Below are positions 7,824-18,304 of a stretch of 40,594 bases of DNA, one piece after another. Under the pieces are notes generated by a model. That model saw only the letters and a program-made list of their open reading frames with translations, was not told the origin of the DNA and did no database searches. How positions within the stretch are numbered: the stretch's first letter is position 1; every line of letters begins with the position of its first letter. This DNA comes from Planctomycetota bacterium (GTDB lineage Bacteria > Planctomycetota > MHYJ01 > JACPRB01), in contig JACQVR010000125.1 in NCBI GenBank assembly GCA_016209705.1, positions 1 through 40,594 on the forward strand, in the 5' to 3' direction. Made by a program: the position numbers and the translations under genes.

Positions 7824-8753
7824 CTATCGATAGTCTTTCACGAACGCCTTGCGCTTGTTCAGGAACCGGTCGGCCGACAACGCGGCGATGCACCCCTGGG
7901 CGGAGGCCACCACCGCCTGCTGAACTTCATTGCAAAGGATGTCGCCGCACGCGAACACTCCCGGAATGGGCGTCTCCATGCGCGCGCTCGCGGGAACGCA
8001 GCCGTTTTCGGTGACCTCCACCTGTTCCTTCAGGTAATCCACGATGGGCCGGTTCCCCTGGGTAAACACAAAGACGCCTCGGACGGGAAGCACCTCGCCG
8101 GGTTCGAGCTTCAGACCCGCCACGGTCCCGTCACCCACGACCTCGACCGCTCTGCGACCGAACATCGGCTTGACCTGTGGTTTCGACAGCAGTGACCGGA
8201 CCTGATCCTCGGGCGCCTGTAGGTTCGGCTTGGGCGTCACGACGAAGAGGGTCTTCACGAAGCGCGTCAGGAACAGCGCCTCATCCACCGCTTCGGCGTT
8301 GTGACCGAGAAGCGCCACGTCCTTGTCCTTGAAGAAGGCGCCGTCGCACGTGGCGCAGTAGGACACGCCCCGGCCCAGGAACGTGTCCTCTCCGGCAAGA
8401 GTCTTCGTCCGGCCCATCGCTCCGGTCGCCACGATGAGCGCCCGAGCTTCGAATTGCTCGGCCTCGGCGGTGGTCACGATCTTTGGATCACCGACCTCGA
8501 CGCCGACCACGCGGGCCTTTTTGAAAGTGGCTCCGTAAAGTTCCGCCTGTTTCCACATGCGCTTGACCAGTTCCTCGCCCGAAATGACCTCGGGAATTCC
8601 GGGGAAGTTGGCGATCTGGCTGGTGATGCCGAGCGCACCGGAAGCGACCGACTTATCGATTACCAGCGTCTTCAAGTTCGAGCGGGAGGTATAAAGCGCT
8701 GCGGTCGTTCCCGCAGGCCCTCCTCCGATCACGATCACGTCATATCGATCCAC
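7824..8753 (-). CDS. thioredoxin reductase-like FAD/NAD(P)H oxidoreductase
   Basis: This 309-residue flavoprotein is of thioredoxin-reductase size. It has the N-terminal FAD motif VIVIGGGPAGTTAALYTSR, the ATG motif at the FAD-binding strand (IVATGAMGRT), the redox-active pair SYCATCDGAFF (Cys133 and Cys136), and the C-terminal GVFACGDILCNEVQQAVVASAQG FAD region. The NADPH-binding loop is unusual (LLGHNAEAVDEA instead of GGGxSAxEEA), so the electron donor may differ from NADPH. Start GTG 8753 follows GAGGAGA at good spacing; the upstream in-frame extension would cross a large hairpin and is rejected. It is cytoplasmic and probably supplies electrons to the DsbD-like transporter through a thioredoxin. 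Its place within the selenoprotein cluster supports that. Confidence 0.9.
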   Translation of the reverse strand: MDRYDVIVIGGGPAGTTAALYTSRSNLKTLVIDKSVASGALGITSQIANFPGIPEVISGEELVKRMWKQAELYGATFKKARVVGVEVGDPKIVTTAEAEQFEARALIVATGAMGRTKTLAGEDTFLGRGVSYCATCDGAFFKDKDVALLGHNAEAVDEALFLTRFVKTLFVVTPKPNLQAPEDQVRSLLSKPQVKPMFGRRAVEVVGDGTVAGLKLEPGEVLPVRGVFVFTQGNRPIVDYLKEQVEVTENGCVPASARMETPIPGVFACGDILCNEVQQAVVASAQGCIAALSADRFLNKRKAFVKDYR

Positions 8754-8775
8754 GGCCGATCTCCTCTTCCCACCT

Positions 8776-8820
8776 TGGAATTCCGGCTCGGCGACCTCCG
8801 GCCGCCGAGCCGGAATTCCA
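8776..8820. promoter_or_regulatory. perfect 18-bp inverted repeat between the DsbD-like and reductase genes
   Basis: The arms TGGAATTCCGGCTCGGCG and its exact complement flank a 9-nt loop. On the transcribed minus strand this gives a very stable hairpin 23 nt upstream of the reductase GTG. No U-run follows, so it looks more like an RNA stability or processing element, or an attenuator, than a classical terminator. Confidence 0.6.
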
Positions 8821-8847
8821 CAAGCGAGCGCCATCAAGGTGCGAGCG

Positions 8848-10551
8848 TCACAATCCTTTCTTTAAAAAATGCACGAATTCGGCGACGGAAGGGCGCCCTC
8901 CGATGCGAGCGATCTCCTCGCCGTGCGGCGTCATGAGCACGTACAAAGGCAACGCCCCTCCATATTTCTCGTTCAGGAGCTTGTTGTTCTCGCGATCCAT
9001 GGGATTCTGGCGATCCGTCCAGAGTTCGGCCACGTAGTAGTGCTTGAGGTGCTCCTTGACCTCAGGAGCGACCAGAACCGTCCCGCGGTTCGCCAGGCAG
9101 TTCGTTCACGTGACGCCCGTGAACTCGACGAACAAGGGCTTGTTGAGCTTCTTCGCTTCCTTGAGCGCCTCCGGAAGCGTCGTGCCGTGAATCGTCGGCG
9201 GAGGGACGACGATCTCGAAGAGACCGAGAGGTTTCCCGGTATAGCCGTAGGCCATGAAGGCTCCAAAGCCGAGAAAGACGAGGGCAAAGACGCTGCGCAT
9301 CAACCTCGGCCTCGCGCGGAAGAGGCCCAGAAGATAGATCGCTACCACGGCGCATGCGGTTGCCCAGACCGCCAGCATCACGGGCCGGCTGAGAACCCCG
9401 ATTTCCCACGATTGGTCGGCCTTGGAGAAATAGAAGAGCGCCAGCGCCAGCTCGACCCACGCCATCGAAACTTTCACCGTATGAAGCCAGCCGCCGCTTT
9501 TGGGGACTTCCTTGATCATCCCCGGGAAGAGGCCCATGACGAAGAAAGGCGCCGCCATGGTCGCGGAATAGAAGAGCATGGCGATCAACGCCGCGAGCCG
9601 ATGCTGTCCCGCCGCGATCGAAAGGATCGTCGCGGCGATGGGAATCGTGCAGGTGAACGTGACGACGGCGAAAAGGAGCCCTAAGATGAACGCTCCTCCC
9701 ACGCCGGTGCGTCGCCCGCCCACCAGCTTGGATCCCAGTCCGAACGGCAGCCGAATCTCATACCATCCGAAGAGCGATCCGCCGAACCAGAGAAAGAGCG
9801 CCCCGACGGCGATGTTCACCCAAGGATTGGCCGCGAAGAGACGCGCTCCGCCGGCGCCGAGAATAAGTGTCAGCAGGAAGCCGAGGCCCGTGAACGTGGC
9901 GATGATCCCCGTCGCGTACGCCGTCGAGAGCATCATTCCGTGCGAGCGGGAGCCCGCCGCCTGCTTGACGAAATACGTCAGCGTTATCGGGATGAGCGGG
10001 TAGGTGCACGGCATCATCAGGGACACGAGACCGCCGAGCATGCCCAGGAGGATGAGGCCGCCGAAACCGTGTTGATCAAATTCCGATTCCATGGGCACCG
10101 TCGGCGTGACCTTACCTTCAAGCACCGTGACGGGGAACGAAAAGGGCGTGGAGTTGTCGATGCAGGTGTTCGGATCGCAAATCTGGTAGTCGATTCGACC
10201 TTTCACCTCGAAAGGCCCCGGCGTGGGGCCGGGCCGGAGGACCATGGGGACCACCATCCTGACGCGACCCTCGTGGTAGTCGTATTCGAGGATCTCGTCC
10301 TTGTGCACCTTCGGCTCCGGCTCCTCGATCTTTCCCGCGGTCACCCCGCCGTCGAACGTGAATATCGTCGGTTTGCCGAAAAGAGGTTTTTGGGCCGGAT
10401 AAATATGCCATTCGGGCGGTATCTCCAGGTCGAAGGCGACCCGCACCGTTTCCCCGATCTTGATTTGGTCCTTTTCCGGGGCAACCGCCGCGATCTTTAC
10501 GGCCGGCTTGTCCTGAGCAAGAACCAGGAACCAGAGCGTCAGAAGTTTCAT
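8848..10551 (-). CDS. DsbD-like thiol:disulfide interchange selenoprotein (UxxC)
   Basis: The gene encodes 567 residues when the TGA at 9106-9108 is read as Sec482. Domains in order: a signal peptide (MKLLTLWFLVLAQD); a periplasmic DsbD-alpha domain with C125-DPNT-C130; a multi-helix DsbD/CcdA membrane domain with MPCTYPLIP (Cys182) and TFTCTIPIA (Cys301); and a C-terminal thioredoxin domain opening LFVEFTGVT-U482-TN-C485, continuing past the TGA into LANRGTVLVAPEVKE and a normal thioredoxin ending. The usual motif is TCxNC, so Sec takes the first, nucleophilic Cys. The protein moves electrons from cytoplasmic thioredoxin to periplasmic partners. Start ATG 10551 lies 8 bp after the stop of the upstream gene and follows GAGG. 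Truncation at the TGA would delete the output domain. Confidence 0.9.
9075..9091 (-). promoter_or_regulatory. candidate bacterial SECIS hairpin of the DsbD-like gene
   Basis: Positions 15-31 after the UGA form GAACCG-CGGGA-CGGUUC, a perfect 6-bp stem with G at the second loop position (+22), within the bacterial SECIS window. Confidence 0.75.
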
Positions 10552-10559
10552 CGCCGGCC

Positions 10560-11495
10560 TCAATGCTGGTGCTCCATCGCGCGCTTCGCCGCTTTCCCCC
10601 ACGGCGAATCGGGAAACTTTTCCGCCGTCTTCTTCCAGATCTCGACCGCCTTGTCGTGGTCGCCCTTCTGATGGACGAGTGCTCCTTCGAAGTACATCAT
10701 CTGATCCATCCGTGCGGACTGGGGGTACTTCTTCATGCCGTCGCGGAGCGCCGCCAAGGCTTTATCCGCGTTCTGCTCTCCTTCAAGGATGGCGACGGCG
10801 ACGATCGGAACCAGCTCGTCCGCGCGCCCCTTTTTATTCTCGGGGTCCGTCTTTTCGTACAGTCCGGCGGCGCTAATGACGTCCGCCCACCGCTCCTGCC
10901 GGTAGCGCAATTGGGCCATGTCCGCCGCCGCGACGGCAAGCTGCCCGCGCGAGGTCTCGTCGTCTTTTCCCTTGAGTTGGCCCATGACCCGTTCCAGGAC
11001 CGGCGCTGTCTCATCGTCGTTGTCCAGGTCGTTCCAGGCCTTGGCCAGCGCGAGTTGCGCCGCAGGATCGTCAGGGCTTTTGGCGGCCGCTGCCCTGGCA
11101 TCCTGAAGCGCCCTGACTCGCGCTGGGAGTGCCTTCAGAAGATTCAGATAAGTTGCGGCATCATGGAATCCCACGATCCGGGAAAGAATCTCGCCGTCTC
11201 CGCTTACGGCGAAGGTCGTCGGCAACCCCTCACCGCGATACTTTTCCTTCCAAAGCTTCCCGTTGCGGTCCGCGTCGATCTTGATGTTGATAAAGCCCGC
11301 GTTGGAAACCTTGATCACGTCGCCGTTGGAGAACGTCACCGCCTCCATGCGCTTGCAGTAGCCTCACCATTCCGCCCAGAAGTGGACGAGGGCGATTTTT
11401 TTCTCCGCCTTGGCCTTGGCCAGCGCCGCGTCATGGTCCTTCTGCCATGCGATGCCATCCTGCTGAAGCAGGGCGAACAAGAACATCCATTTCAT
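10560..11495 (-). CDS. thioredoxin-TPR selenoprotein (UxxC), secreted
   Basis: This 311-residue protein contains Sec44 encoded by the TGA at 11364-11366. ATG 11495 is preceded by AGGAGG. A short signal peptide (MKWMFLFALLQQD) leads into a thioredoxin domain: KKIALVHFWAEW-U44-GY-C47-KRMEAVTF, then NIKIDADRN and the cis-proline GLPTTFAV. From about residue 150 the sequence is helical TPR-like repeats (AQLALAKAWNDLDND, RGQLAVAAADMAQLRY, KYPQSARMDQMMYFEGAL). The family is a YbbN-like thioredoxin-TPR fusion in which WCxxC becomes WUxxC. It probably acts as a periplasmic thiol reductase or chaperone with a docking domain. It is the first gene of the cluster, 8 bp before the DsbD-like gene. Without readthrough, the product would be a 43-residue peptide. 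Confidence 0.88.
11328..11346 (-). promoter_or_regulatory. candidate bacterial SECIS hairpin of the thioredoxin-TPR gene
   Basis: Positions 18-36 after the UGA can fold as GGAG-GCG-GUGA-CGU-U-CUCC: a 4-bp and a 3-bp helix separated by one bulged U, with the loop starting GU at +25. One pair is G-U, so it is weaker than the other stems but has the right position and loop. Confidence 0.55.
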
Positions 11496-11511
11496 AAGCT
11501 CCTCCTGACTT

Positions 11512-11533
11512 CCAACCCTCTAACCCTCTAACG
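11512..11533. repeat. AACCCTCT octamer tandem repeat
   Basis: About two and a half copies of an 8-bp unit (AACCCTCT) lie just upstream of the first gene of the selenoprotein cluster, at the edge of the gene-debris region. They may mark a recombination joint. Confidence 0.6.
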
Positions 11534-11931
11534 CACTCGACGACGAAGGTATTCCTGCGTCATGAGGATGAGAAAGCCCGAGAGAACTCGACCGATCCGC
11601 CCGGCTCTCCGCATCCCAAGGAGCGAATGCCTTGCAAGGACCGCACCATGGCGCGAAAAACTCCAGCACGTCCGGCTTGTCGCCGCCGACCACGACAGCC
11701 TCAAATTGCGAGGATGAGATATCGAGAACTTTCGGCAGGATGGGCACCAGGAAGCGAAGAACGCCGCGACCACCGGTCGGCGCAAACGATTGGCTCGGAC
11801 GGCGTCTCCTCGAAGTCCATCGACCATTCGATGGCCTGATTCACCGGAACGGCGCTTCGGGGCGACTCCTGCTGAGGCATCGCCAGCGCGGAGAGCGCCT
11901 CCAGAAGGGACGGTATGAGAAACGCCGTCAT
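11520..11931 (-). pseudogene. decayed thioredoxin-domain gene(s)
   Basis: Three minus-strand frames each hold part of thioredoxin-like sequence. From ATG 11931 the frame reads a short signal-like MTAFLIPSLLEALSALA and then IEWSMDFEE. After a frameshift near 11775, a second frame reads RPVVAAFFASWCPSCRK. A third frame, overlapping it, reads KVLDISSSQFEAVV and DVLEFFAPWCGPCKAFAP, a second thioredoxin start. After that Cys pair no family sequence follows. The arrangement suggests remnants of two thioredoxin domains, with frameshifts and a deletion between them. None of the frames can make a complete domain. It lies directly upstream of the thioredoxin-TPR selenoprotein, so it may be the wreck of a former cluster member. 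Confidence 0.6.
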
Positions 11932-12046
11932 GGTGAGTCCGTCTCGCGGACCATTGATCTTGTCACCCCTGGTGGCGTGCATTTCCGTTCCGCGTTCACG
12001 AACGCATGAACCGACGCATTCGCCTGACCTCTGCCCGATCTGTCGC

Positions 12047-12240
12047 ATGTACGCCTCGGTCAAGGGGGGCGTGGTACGGATCGCGACCCCCGAGAGCCTC
12101 GGCAGCGGCGCCGTCATCGACGCGCGCGGCTTGGTTGTGACGAACCGGCACGTGGTGGGCGATCACGATTTGGTCGAAATCACGCTTTTCGACGGTCGAA
12201 CGTTCCAGGGTCGCGTGGCGAAGAGAGGAGAGGGTATCGA
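12047..12240 (+). pseudogene. N-terminal fragment of a trypsin-like (Do/HtrA-type) serine protease
   Basis: The frame reads VKGGVVRIATPES, LGSGAVIDARGLVVTNRHVV and DLVEITLFDGRTFQGRVAKR. This is the N-terminal barrel of an S1C/trypsin-2 protease, including the catalytic His in TNRHVV. The Asp and Ser parts and any PDZ domain are missing; the similarity stops near 12225-12240, where unrelated sequence begins. The frame runs on to a stop at 12277 with low-complexity residues. No function is expected. Confidence 0.55.
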
Positions 12241-12293
12241 TCCCAGAACATCAACAGGACGGCCGAAAAAGCGCTAAGAATGAAAATGATCAT
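12180..12293 (-). pseudogene. start of a small membrane protein, truncated
   Basis: ATG 12293 is preceded by a strong AAAGGAGG and encodes a hydrophobic helix (MIIFILSAFSAVLLMFWD). The frame then enters the antisense of the protease fragment and stops at 12180, 37 codons in all. The good ribosome site and helix suggest the true beginning of a small membrane protein whose remainder was lost at the same joint that truncated the protease fragment. A functional 37-residue protein cannot be excluded. Confidence 0.35.
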
Positions 12294-12377
12294 CGTGGTG
12301 CCTCCTTTGAGCCTGCATTCAGGAGAACGTCCCCGCCTGAGTCGTTATTCCTTCAAGGAAGCCCGGAATAGAACCGT

Positions 12378-13163
12378 ATGTCTCTTCGTTATCCGGGCAT
12401 GAGCCGGTCGGTCGCGTTTCTGGCCATGCTCACCCTGGCGACGCCGCCCGCCGCCGCGGGGGCGGCGCAGGCAAGGCAGTTCGATCATTCTCATCCGCTT
12501 TGGGACAAAGTCCTGAAGGAGCACGTGAAGGACGGTCGCGTGGACTACGCGGCCATTCAGAAGCATCCGTCCGCCCTCAAGGCTTACTTGTCGGCGCTCG
12601 AGGCCGTCGATCGCGCGACGTACGAATCGTGGTCGGAGGAACGGAAGATCGCCTTCTGGCTGAACGCCTACAACGCGTACACGGTCAAGCTCATCGTCGA
12701 TCATTACCCGGTGAACAGCATCAAAGACCTCGGGGGGTGGTTCTCGAGCGTCTTCAACAAGGAGTTCATTCCGCTGAAGCGGCTCCGGGACGGCCGGACC
12801 ATAAGCCTCAACGACATCGAACACGAAACGCTCCGAAAAGACTTTTCCGAGCCCCGCATCCATTTTGCGCTCGTGTGCGCGTCGAAGGGGTGTCCGCCGC
12901 TCCGAGGGGAACCGTATGTCGGAGAGCGACTCGATCAGCAGCTCGACGAACAGGCAAAGGTCTTCCTGAACGATCGGGAACGCAACCGCTACGATGCGAA
13001 AACGAAGACTCTGTACCTCTCGAAGATCTTCGATTGGTTCTCGGAGGACTTCGAGAAGAAGGCCGGCTCCGTCGCGAAGTACGTTTCGCGCTTCCTCAAG
13101 ACGTCCGAGGACGCGCGGATCCGGTTCCTCGACTACGACTGGTCCCTCAACGGAACGGAATGA
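12378..13163 (+). CDS. DUF547 family secreted protein
   Basis: This 261-residue protein has a signal peptide (hydrophobic about 9-28, ending AAAGAAQA) and a DUF547 domain with the family landmarks FDHSHPLWDKVLKEHV, DYAAIQ, KIAFWLNAYNAYTVKLI, the CASKGCPPL segment and LYLSKIFDWFSEDF. DUF547 has a papain/transglutaminase-like fold with a Cys-His arrangement; its reaction is unknown. Start ATG 12378 is used; ATG 12399 is an alternative without a better ribosome site. Its stop overlaps the start of the next gene (ATGA), so the two are co-translated. Confidence 0.88.
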   Translation: MSLRYPGMSRSVAFLAMLTLATPPAAAGAAQARQFDHSHPLWDKVLKEHVKDGRVDYAAIQKHPSALKAYLSALEAVDRATYESWSEERKIAFWLNAYNAYTVKLIVDHYPVNSIKDLGGWFSSVFNKEFIPLKRLRDGRTISLNDIEHETLRKDFSEPRIHFALVCASKGCPPLRGEPYVGERLDQQLDEQAKVFLNDRERNRYDAKTKTLYLSKIFDWFSEDFEKKAGSVAKYVSRFLKTSEDARIRFLDYDWSLNGTE

Positions 13164-13960
13164 CGCGCGCGCCTAAACGGCGCGCGCTTTCTGCGATGAT
13201 GCGATTCCGATCTGCGTGGCTGGCCCTCCTCGCCGTCTCCCTGGCCGCCGGAGCCGCGATGTGCTGCGCGGTTACCTCGAAGCCGGCGAAATCGGTTCCA
13301 TCCGCAGACGCGCGAGACGCGACGATCAGCATTCTCAATCCATCCATGCCCACCGATTGGCGCCACCGGGTTCTGGACGACCGAAGACCCGTGGCCTATC
13401 GGCCGCGGCGGGAGGAGGAGCGGGCGCACCTGCGCGCGACGAGCGTCTCGGCCGCGTCGATGTTGGTCCGATATTTGAGGTTCGATGCCGCGAAGCATCC
13501 GGACGTTTCGTGGGAGTGGCGCGTGACGGCTCCCGCGGAAGACAGAGGGAGGCGCGCCGAGCCGGGCGCCGACGCTTCGGCGCGGGTGATGTTCGGCTTC
13601 CAGGGAGATTGGTCGGGGGTCGGGTTTTTTGAGCGCCGCGAGGTCATGAAGGAGATCGAAAAGACGGGACACGAGCCGCCGGGATCGCTGCTCGTTTACC
13701 TGTGGTCGCTGGACCTGGCCGAGGGAGCCGCTTTCGACGATCCCCATCTCGGAAAGCGTGCGAAGGTGATCGTGGCGACGGCGGGAAAGGAACGCATCGG
13801 GTCCTGGGACAGGGTCAAGCGTGATCTGGCGTCCGACTACCGGCGCGCCTTCGGAACGGATCCACCTCCCGTCGTGTCGGTAGCTCTGATGACCGACACG
13901 GACGACACGGGTTCCTCCGCCGTGGCCGATTACGGTACGATCGAAGCGTCCCGGCGGTGA
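13160..13960 (+). CDS. DUF3047 family secreted protein
   Basis: This 266-residue protein starts at the ATGA overlap with the DUF547 gene. ATG 13196 is an alternative that would place the signal peptide (MMRFRSAWLALLAVSLAAGA) at the very N-terminus and may be the true start. The body matches the DUF3047 pattern: a central SVSAASMLVRYLRFDAAKHPDVSWEWRV-like beta segment, ARVMFGF, LLVYLWSLD, AKVIVATAGKERIGSW, RAFGTDPPPVVSVALMTDTDDTG and a final AVADYGTIEAS. The fold is lectin-like or carbohydrate-binding-like, and its function is not established. It probably acts in the periplasm with the DUF547 protein. Confidence 0.82.
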   Translation: MTRAPKRRALSAMMRFRSAWLALLAVSLAAGAAMCCAVTSKPAKSVPSADARDATISILNPSMPTDWRHRVLDDRRPVAYRPRREEERAHLRATSVSAASMLVRYLRFDAAKHPDVSWEWRVTAPAEDRGRRAEPGADASARVMFGFQGDWSGVGFFERREVMKEIEKTGHEPPGSLLVYLWSLDLAEGAAFDDPHLGKRAKVIVATAGKERIGSWDRVKRDLASDYRRAFGTDPPPVVSVALMTDTDDTGSSAVADYGTIEASRR

Positions 13961-13978
13961 TGTCCGGGGTCGGAGGAT

Positions 13979-14002
13979 CCGGATCATTTTCCGAAAATCC
14001 GG
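13979..14002. terminator. bidirectional terminator-like hairpin
   Basis: CCGGA and TCCGG flank TTTT and AAAA runs around a short loop, between two convergent genes. The stem carries T-runs in both directions, as expected for a shared terminator. Confidence 0.5.
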
Positions 14003-14062
14003 GTCTGCGAGCAATGACCGATCCCCTCGGCTCCACCGATCACCTCCGGACTTCCACTCTGC

Positions 14063-16300
<2,238 letters not shown>

Positions 16301-16430
16301 ATACCTCGATTCATCGGCACGTCGCGGTCGCCGTGGAAAAGGGTCGGGACGGGAGCGTGATGCAGCGCAAGGAGAGCGCTCCCGCCCCGCCCGGTCAAGA
16401 AAGGGCCCATTCACGCCGGTGAAAGCCTCG

Positions 16431-17756
16431 TCATTCATCTCCTCCCCGCGCTTTGCTCTCGCGCCGGAACAGAAACTCGGTCTTGGCCTCGACGGGACGG
16501 CCTTCGACCTCGATGACGGGATAGGCAAGGAAATTGATCGGACCGGAGGCCGGTCCCGGATCGACCACCAGATCGCGGCCGCGGCTCAGTTCGATGCGAT
16601 TGGCCGGCTGATGTCCGAAATAGTAGGTGGCGAGGCTCGAGTTCTTGTCGGCCTCGCTGATGTCCACGGGCCACCATCGACCGTCGGCGAAGAACTCGGC
16701 CCAGCAATGATAGCCGTCGATGCCGCCGCCGTTGCGCTCCGACGGAATCGCCGCACCGATGGCGAAACGGGCGGGGATGTTGATGGACCGCGCCAGCGCG
16801 ATGAAGTAGGCGTGAAAGTCGGTGCAGTTCCCGCTCTTCGCCTCGCAGGCGTAAACAGCGTCGCCGCGTCCCCAGCCGGGGCCGTACCGGGCGTAGCGGA
16901 CTTGATCGATCACATGGTCGTACAGCGCGCGGGCGCGCATGAGATCGGTGGATTTGCCGCGCGTGGCCGTCTCCGCGATCTGGCGGAAGGAGGCGTCGCC
17001 GGGAACCAGGCGTTCGGGCTTCAGATCCCTTTGCGCCTCGGCGTTCGCCACGGGGTAGGGCGACTTCTCCCGGCGCCGGACGCGGTACCGGATCTCGATG
17101 ACCTTGCCGCTGTCTTCCGGCGCGGCCGTCAGGAACAGGACCTTGTTGCCGTGCTCGCGCTCCTCGATCCGGCGTCCATGCGCCGGCGCGGCGATCTTCT
17201 TGATCTCCACGGTCTGGTAGGCGTCCGAACGGGCCAGCGGCAACCACAGTTTCGCCGGACCGGAGAGTTGGGGGAGCCGGACGCGATAGATGAACTCGAA
17301 CGCGTCTTCGCCTTGGATGACCCCCAGCAGTCGGGGGGTCGCATCGGTCACGGGGACGCGATGCCACGTTCCGTCTTCTTTCTGTTCCCAGGCGTAGAGC
17401 GGCTGACCGTTGACTTTGTGGACGGTGGTTTCCGTCACGGTCATGTCGCCCGGTCCGCCTTTGAGAAAGAAATCCACGTCGTAGACCGGACCGTCGGTTC
17501 CGACGAGGTCCACGCAGGCGAACTGCACGCCGCCGCCCAGATCCGCGAGATATTCCATGTGGACTCGAACCAGCTTCAACTTCAATTCCTTGCCTTCGTG
17601 GGGCAGGCGGAAATATCCGCCGCCGGCTTCGGACTCCCGGGCGATGTGCTTCTCGATCGCCGCGGCGATCTGCTCGATGCTGACGCTCTGCGCCTGAGCG
17701 AGTCCGGTGCCGGCGAGCGTCCATCCCAGCAGGCTCGCGAGTATTCTCGACTTCAT
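16431..17756 (-). CDS. secreted transglutaminase-like protein (DUF3857/transglutaminase-core type)
   Basis: This 441-residue protein has a signal peptide ([16 protein letters not shown]) and a beta-rich N-terminal half (about 60-270) followed by a transglutaminase core. The catalytic residues are in place: Cys311 in [12 protein letters not shown], His350 in YHCWAEFF and Asp365 in WWPVDIS. The motif [12 protein letters not shown] is typical. It probably acts in the periplasm as a cysteine protease or peptide cross-linking enzyme. Start ATG 17756 lies 4 nt after the stop of the preceding CxxC protein, so the two are coupled. Confidence 0.88.
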   Translation of the reverse strand: MKSRILASLLGWTLAGTGLAQAQSVSIEQIAAAIEKHIARESEAGGGYFRLPHEGKELKLKLVRVHMEYLADLGGGVQFACVDLVGTDGPVYDVDFFLKGGPGDMTVTETTVHKVNGQPLYAWEQKEDGTWHRVPVTDATPRLLGVIQGEDAFEFIYRVRLPQLSGPAKLWLPLARSDAYQTVEIKKIAAPAHGRRIEEREHGNKVLFLTAAPEDSGKVIEIRYRVRRREKSPYPVANAEAQRDLKPERLVPGDASFRQIAETATRGKSTDLMRARALYDHVIDQVRYARYGPGWGRGDAVYACEAKSGNCTDFHAYFIALARSINIPARFAIGAAIPSERNGGGIDGYHCWAEFFADGRWWPVDISEADKNSSLATYYFGHQPANRIELSRGRDLVVDPGPASGPINFLAYPVIEVEGRPVEAKTEFLFRRESKARGGDE

Positions 17757-17760
17757 CGGA

Positions 17761-18213
17761 TCACTTCTTCGGATGGTCCGGATGATCGGGCTTCTTCGCG
17801 TCTTCCTGCTTGTCCACTTCAAGCACGCGCTCTCCGCTGTAGACCTTGCCCGTCAGCGTCAACGTTTCACCATGGTGCTCCTTGATAAAGGGTTGTCCTT
17901 TGTCGGTGTCCAGGTAGTGCAGGACCCATCCCTTCATCTCCGGCTGTTCCTTTCCGGCCGCGGTGACGCTGGTCACCTTCAGCGCGTGCCGGTGACCGTA
18001 CTTGTCGCACTGGGCGGCGGCGCCTTTCTCCTTCTTGAGCGCGCAACCCAGGCAGATGTTCTCTCCCACGACGGTCGCTTCGACTACTGCCTTGGTTTCC
18101 GCAGCCTTGGTTTCCGACGCTTGCTGCTTCGGATGGTCCGGATGATCCTGGGTGAGCGTGTGCCCGGCGACGGCGAAGCCTAACAGGCTCGCCAGAAGGA
18201 TTCCTTTCTCCAT
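17761..18213 (-). CDS. small secreted CxxC protein with DHPDHPK repeats
   Basis: This 150-residue protein begins at ATG 18213 after AAAGGAGA. A signal peptide (ILLASLLGFAVAGHTLT) is followed by QDHPDHPK; the same DHPDHPK segment recurs at the very C-terminus. The core has VVGENICLGCALKKEKG (Cys54 and Cys57), Cys69 and KYGHRHALKV (His74 and His76), a possible metal site or thiol pair, and later GWVLHYLDTDKGQPFIKEHHGETLTLTGKVY. The two DHPDHPK segments are encoded by an exact 21-bp direct repeat. I recognise the sequence type as a conserved unknown of environmental bacteria, not a named family. It sits between the anti-sigma and transglutaminase genes. Confidence 0.75.
   Translation of the reverse strand: MEKGILLASLLGFAVAGHTLTQDHPDHPKQQASETKAAETKAVVEATVVGENICLGCALKKEKGAAAQCDKYGHRHALKVTSVTAAGKEQPEMKGWVLHYLDTDKGQPFIKEHHGETLTLTGKVYSGERVLEVDKQEDAKKPDHPDHPKK
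17767..18147. repeat. 21-bp direct repeat at both ends of one gene
   Basis: Identical 21-bp copies at 17767-17787 and 18127-18147 encode the two DHPDHPK tracts of the small CxxC protein. Recombination between them would delete the whole redox core in frame or nearly so. Confidence 0.8.
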
Positions 18214-18304
18214 CGGTCGTCTCCTTTCGTCTTTGGAACCGGGGTGGCCCGGTCCGAAACCTGAAATCTCAAGCACCTTCCACCGGTGCATCTTGCTTCC
18301 TTTT

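Noticed and set aside
3930..11495. A genetic code in which UGA is a normal sense codon
   Set aside because: Many genes here end in TGA, including the ATGA overlaps of the efflux and sigma operons, and the in-frame TGA codons occur only at Cys positions followed by hairpins. Selenocysteine fits better than a reassigned code.
12500..13960. Long plus-strand frame running through the DUF547 gene into the DUF3047 gene
   Set aside because: The part before 13160 is the out-of-frame shadow of DUF547. The real second gene starts at the ATGA overlap or at 13196.
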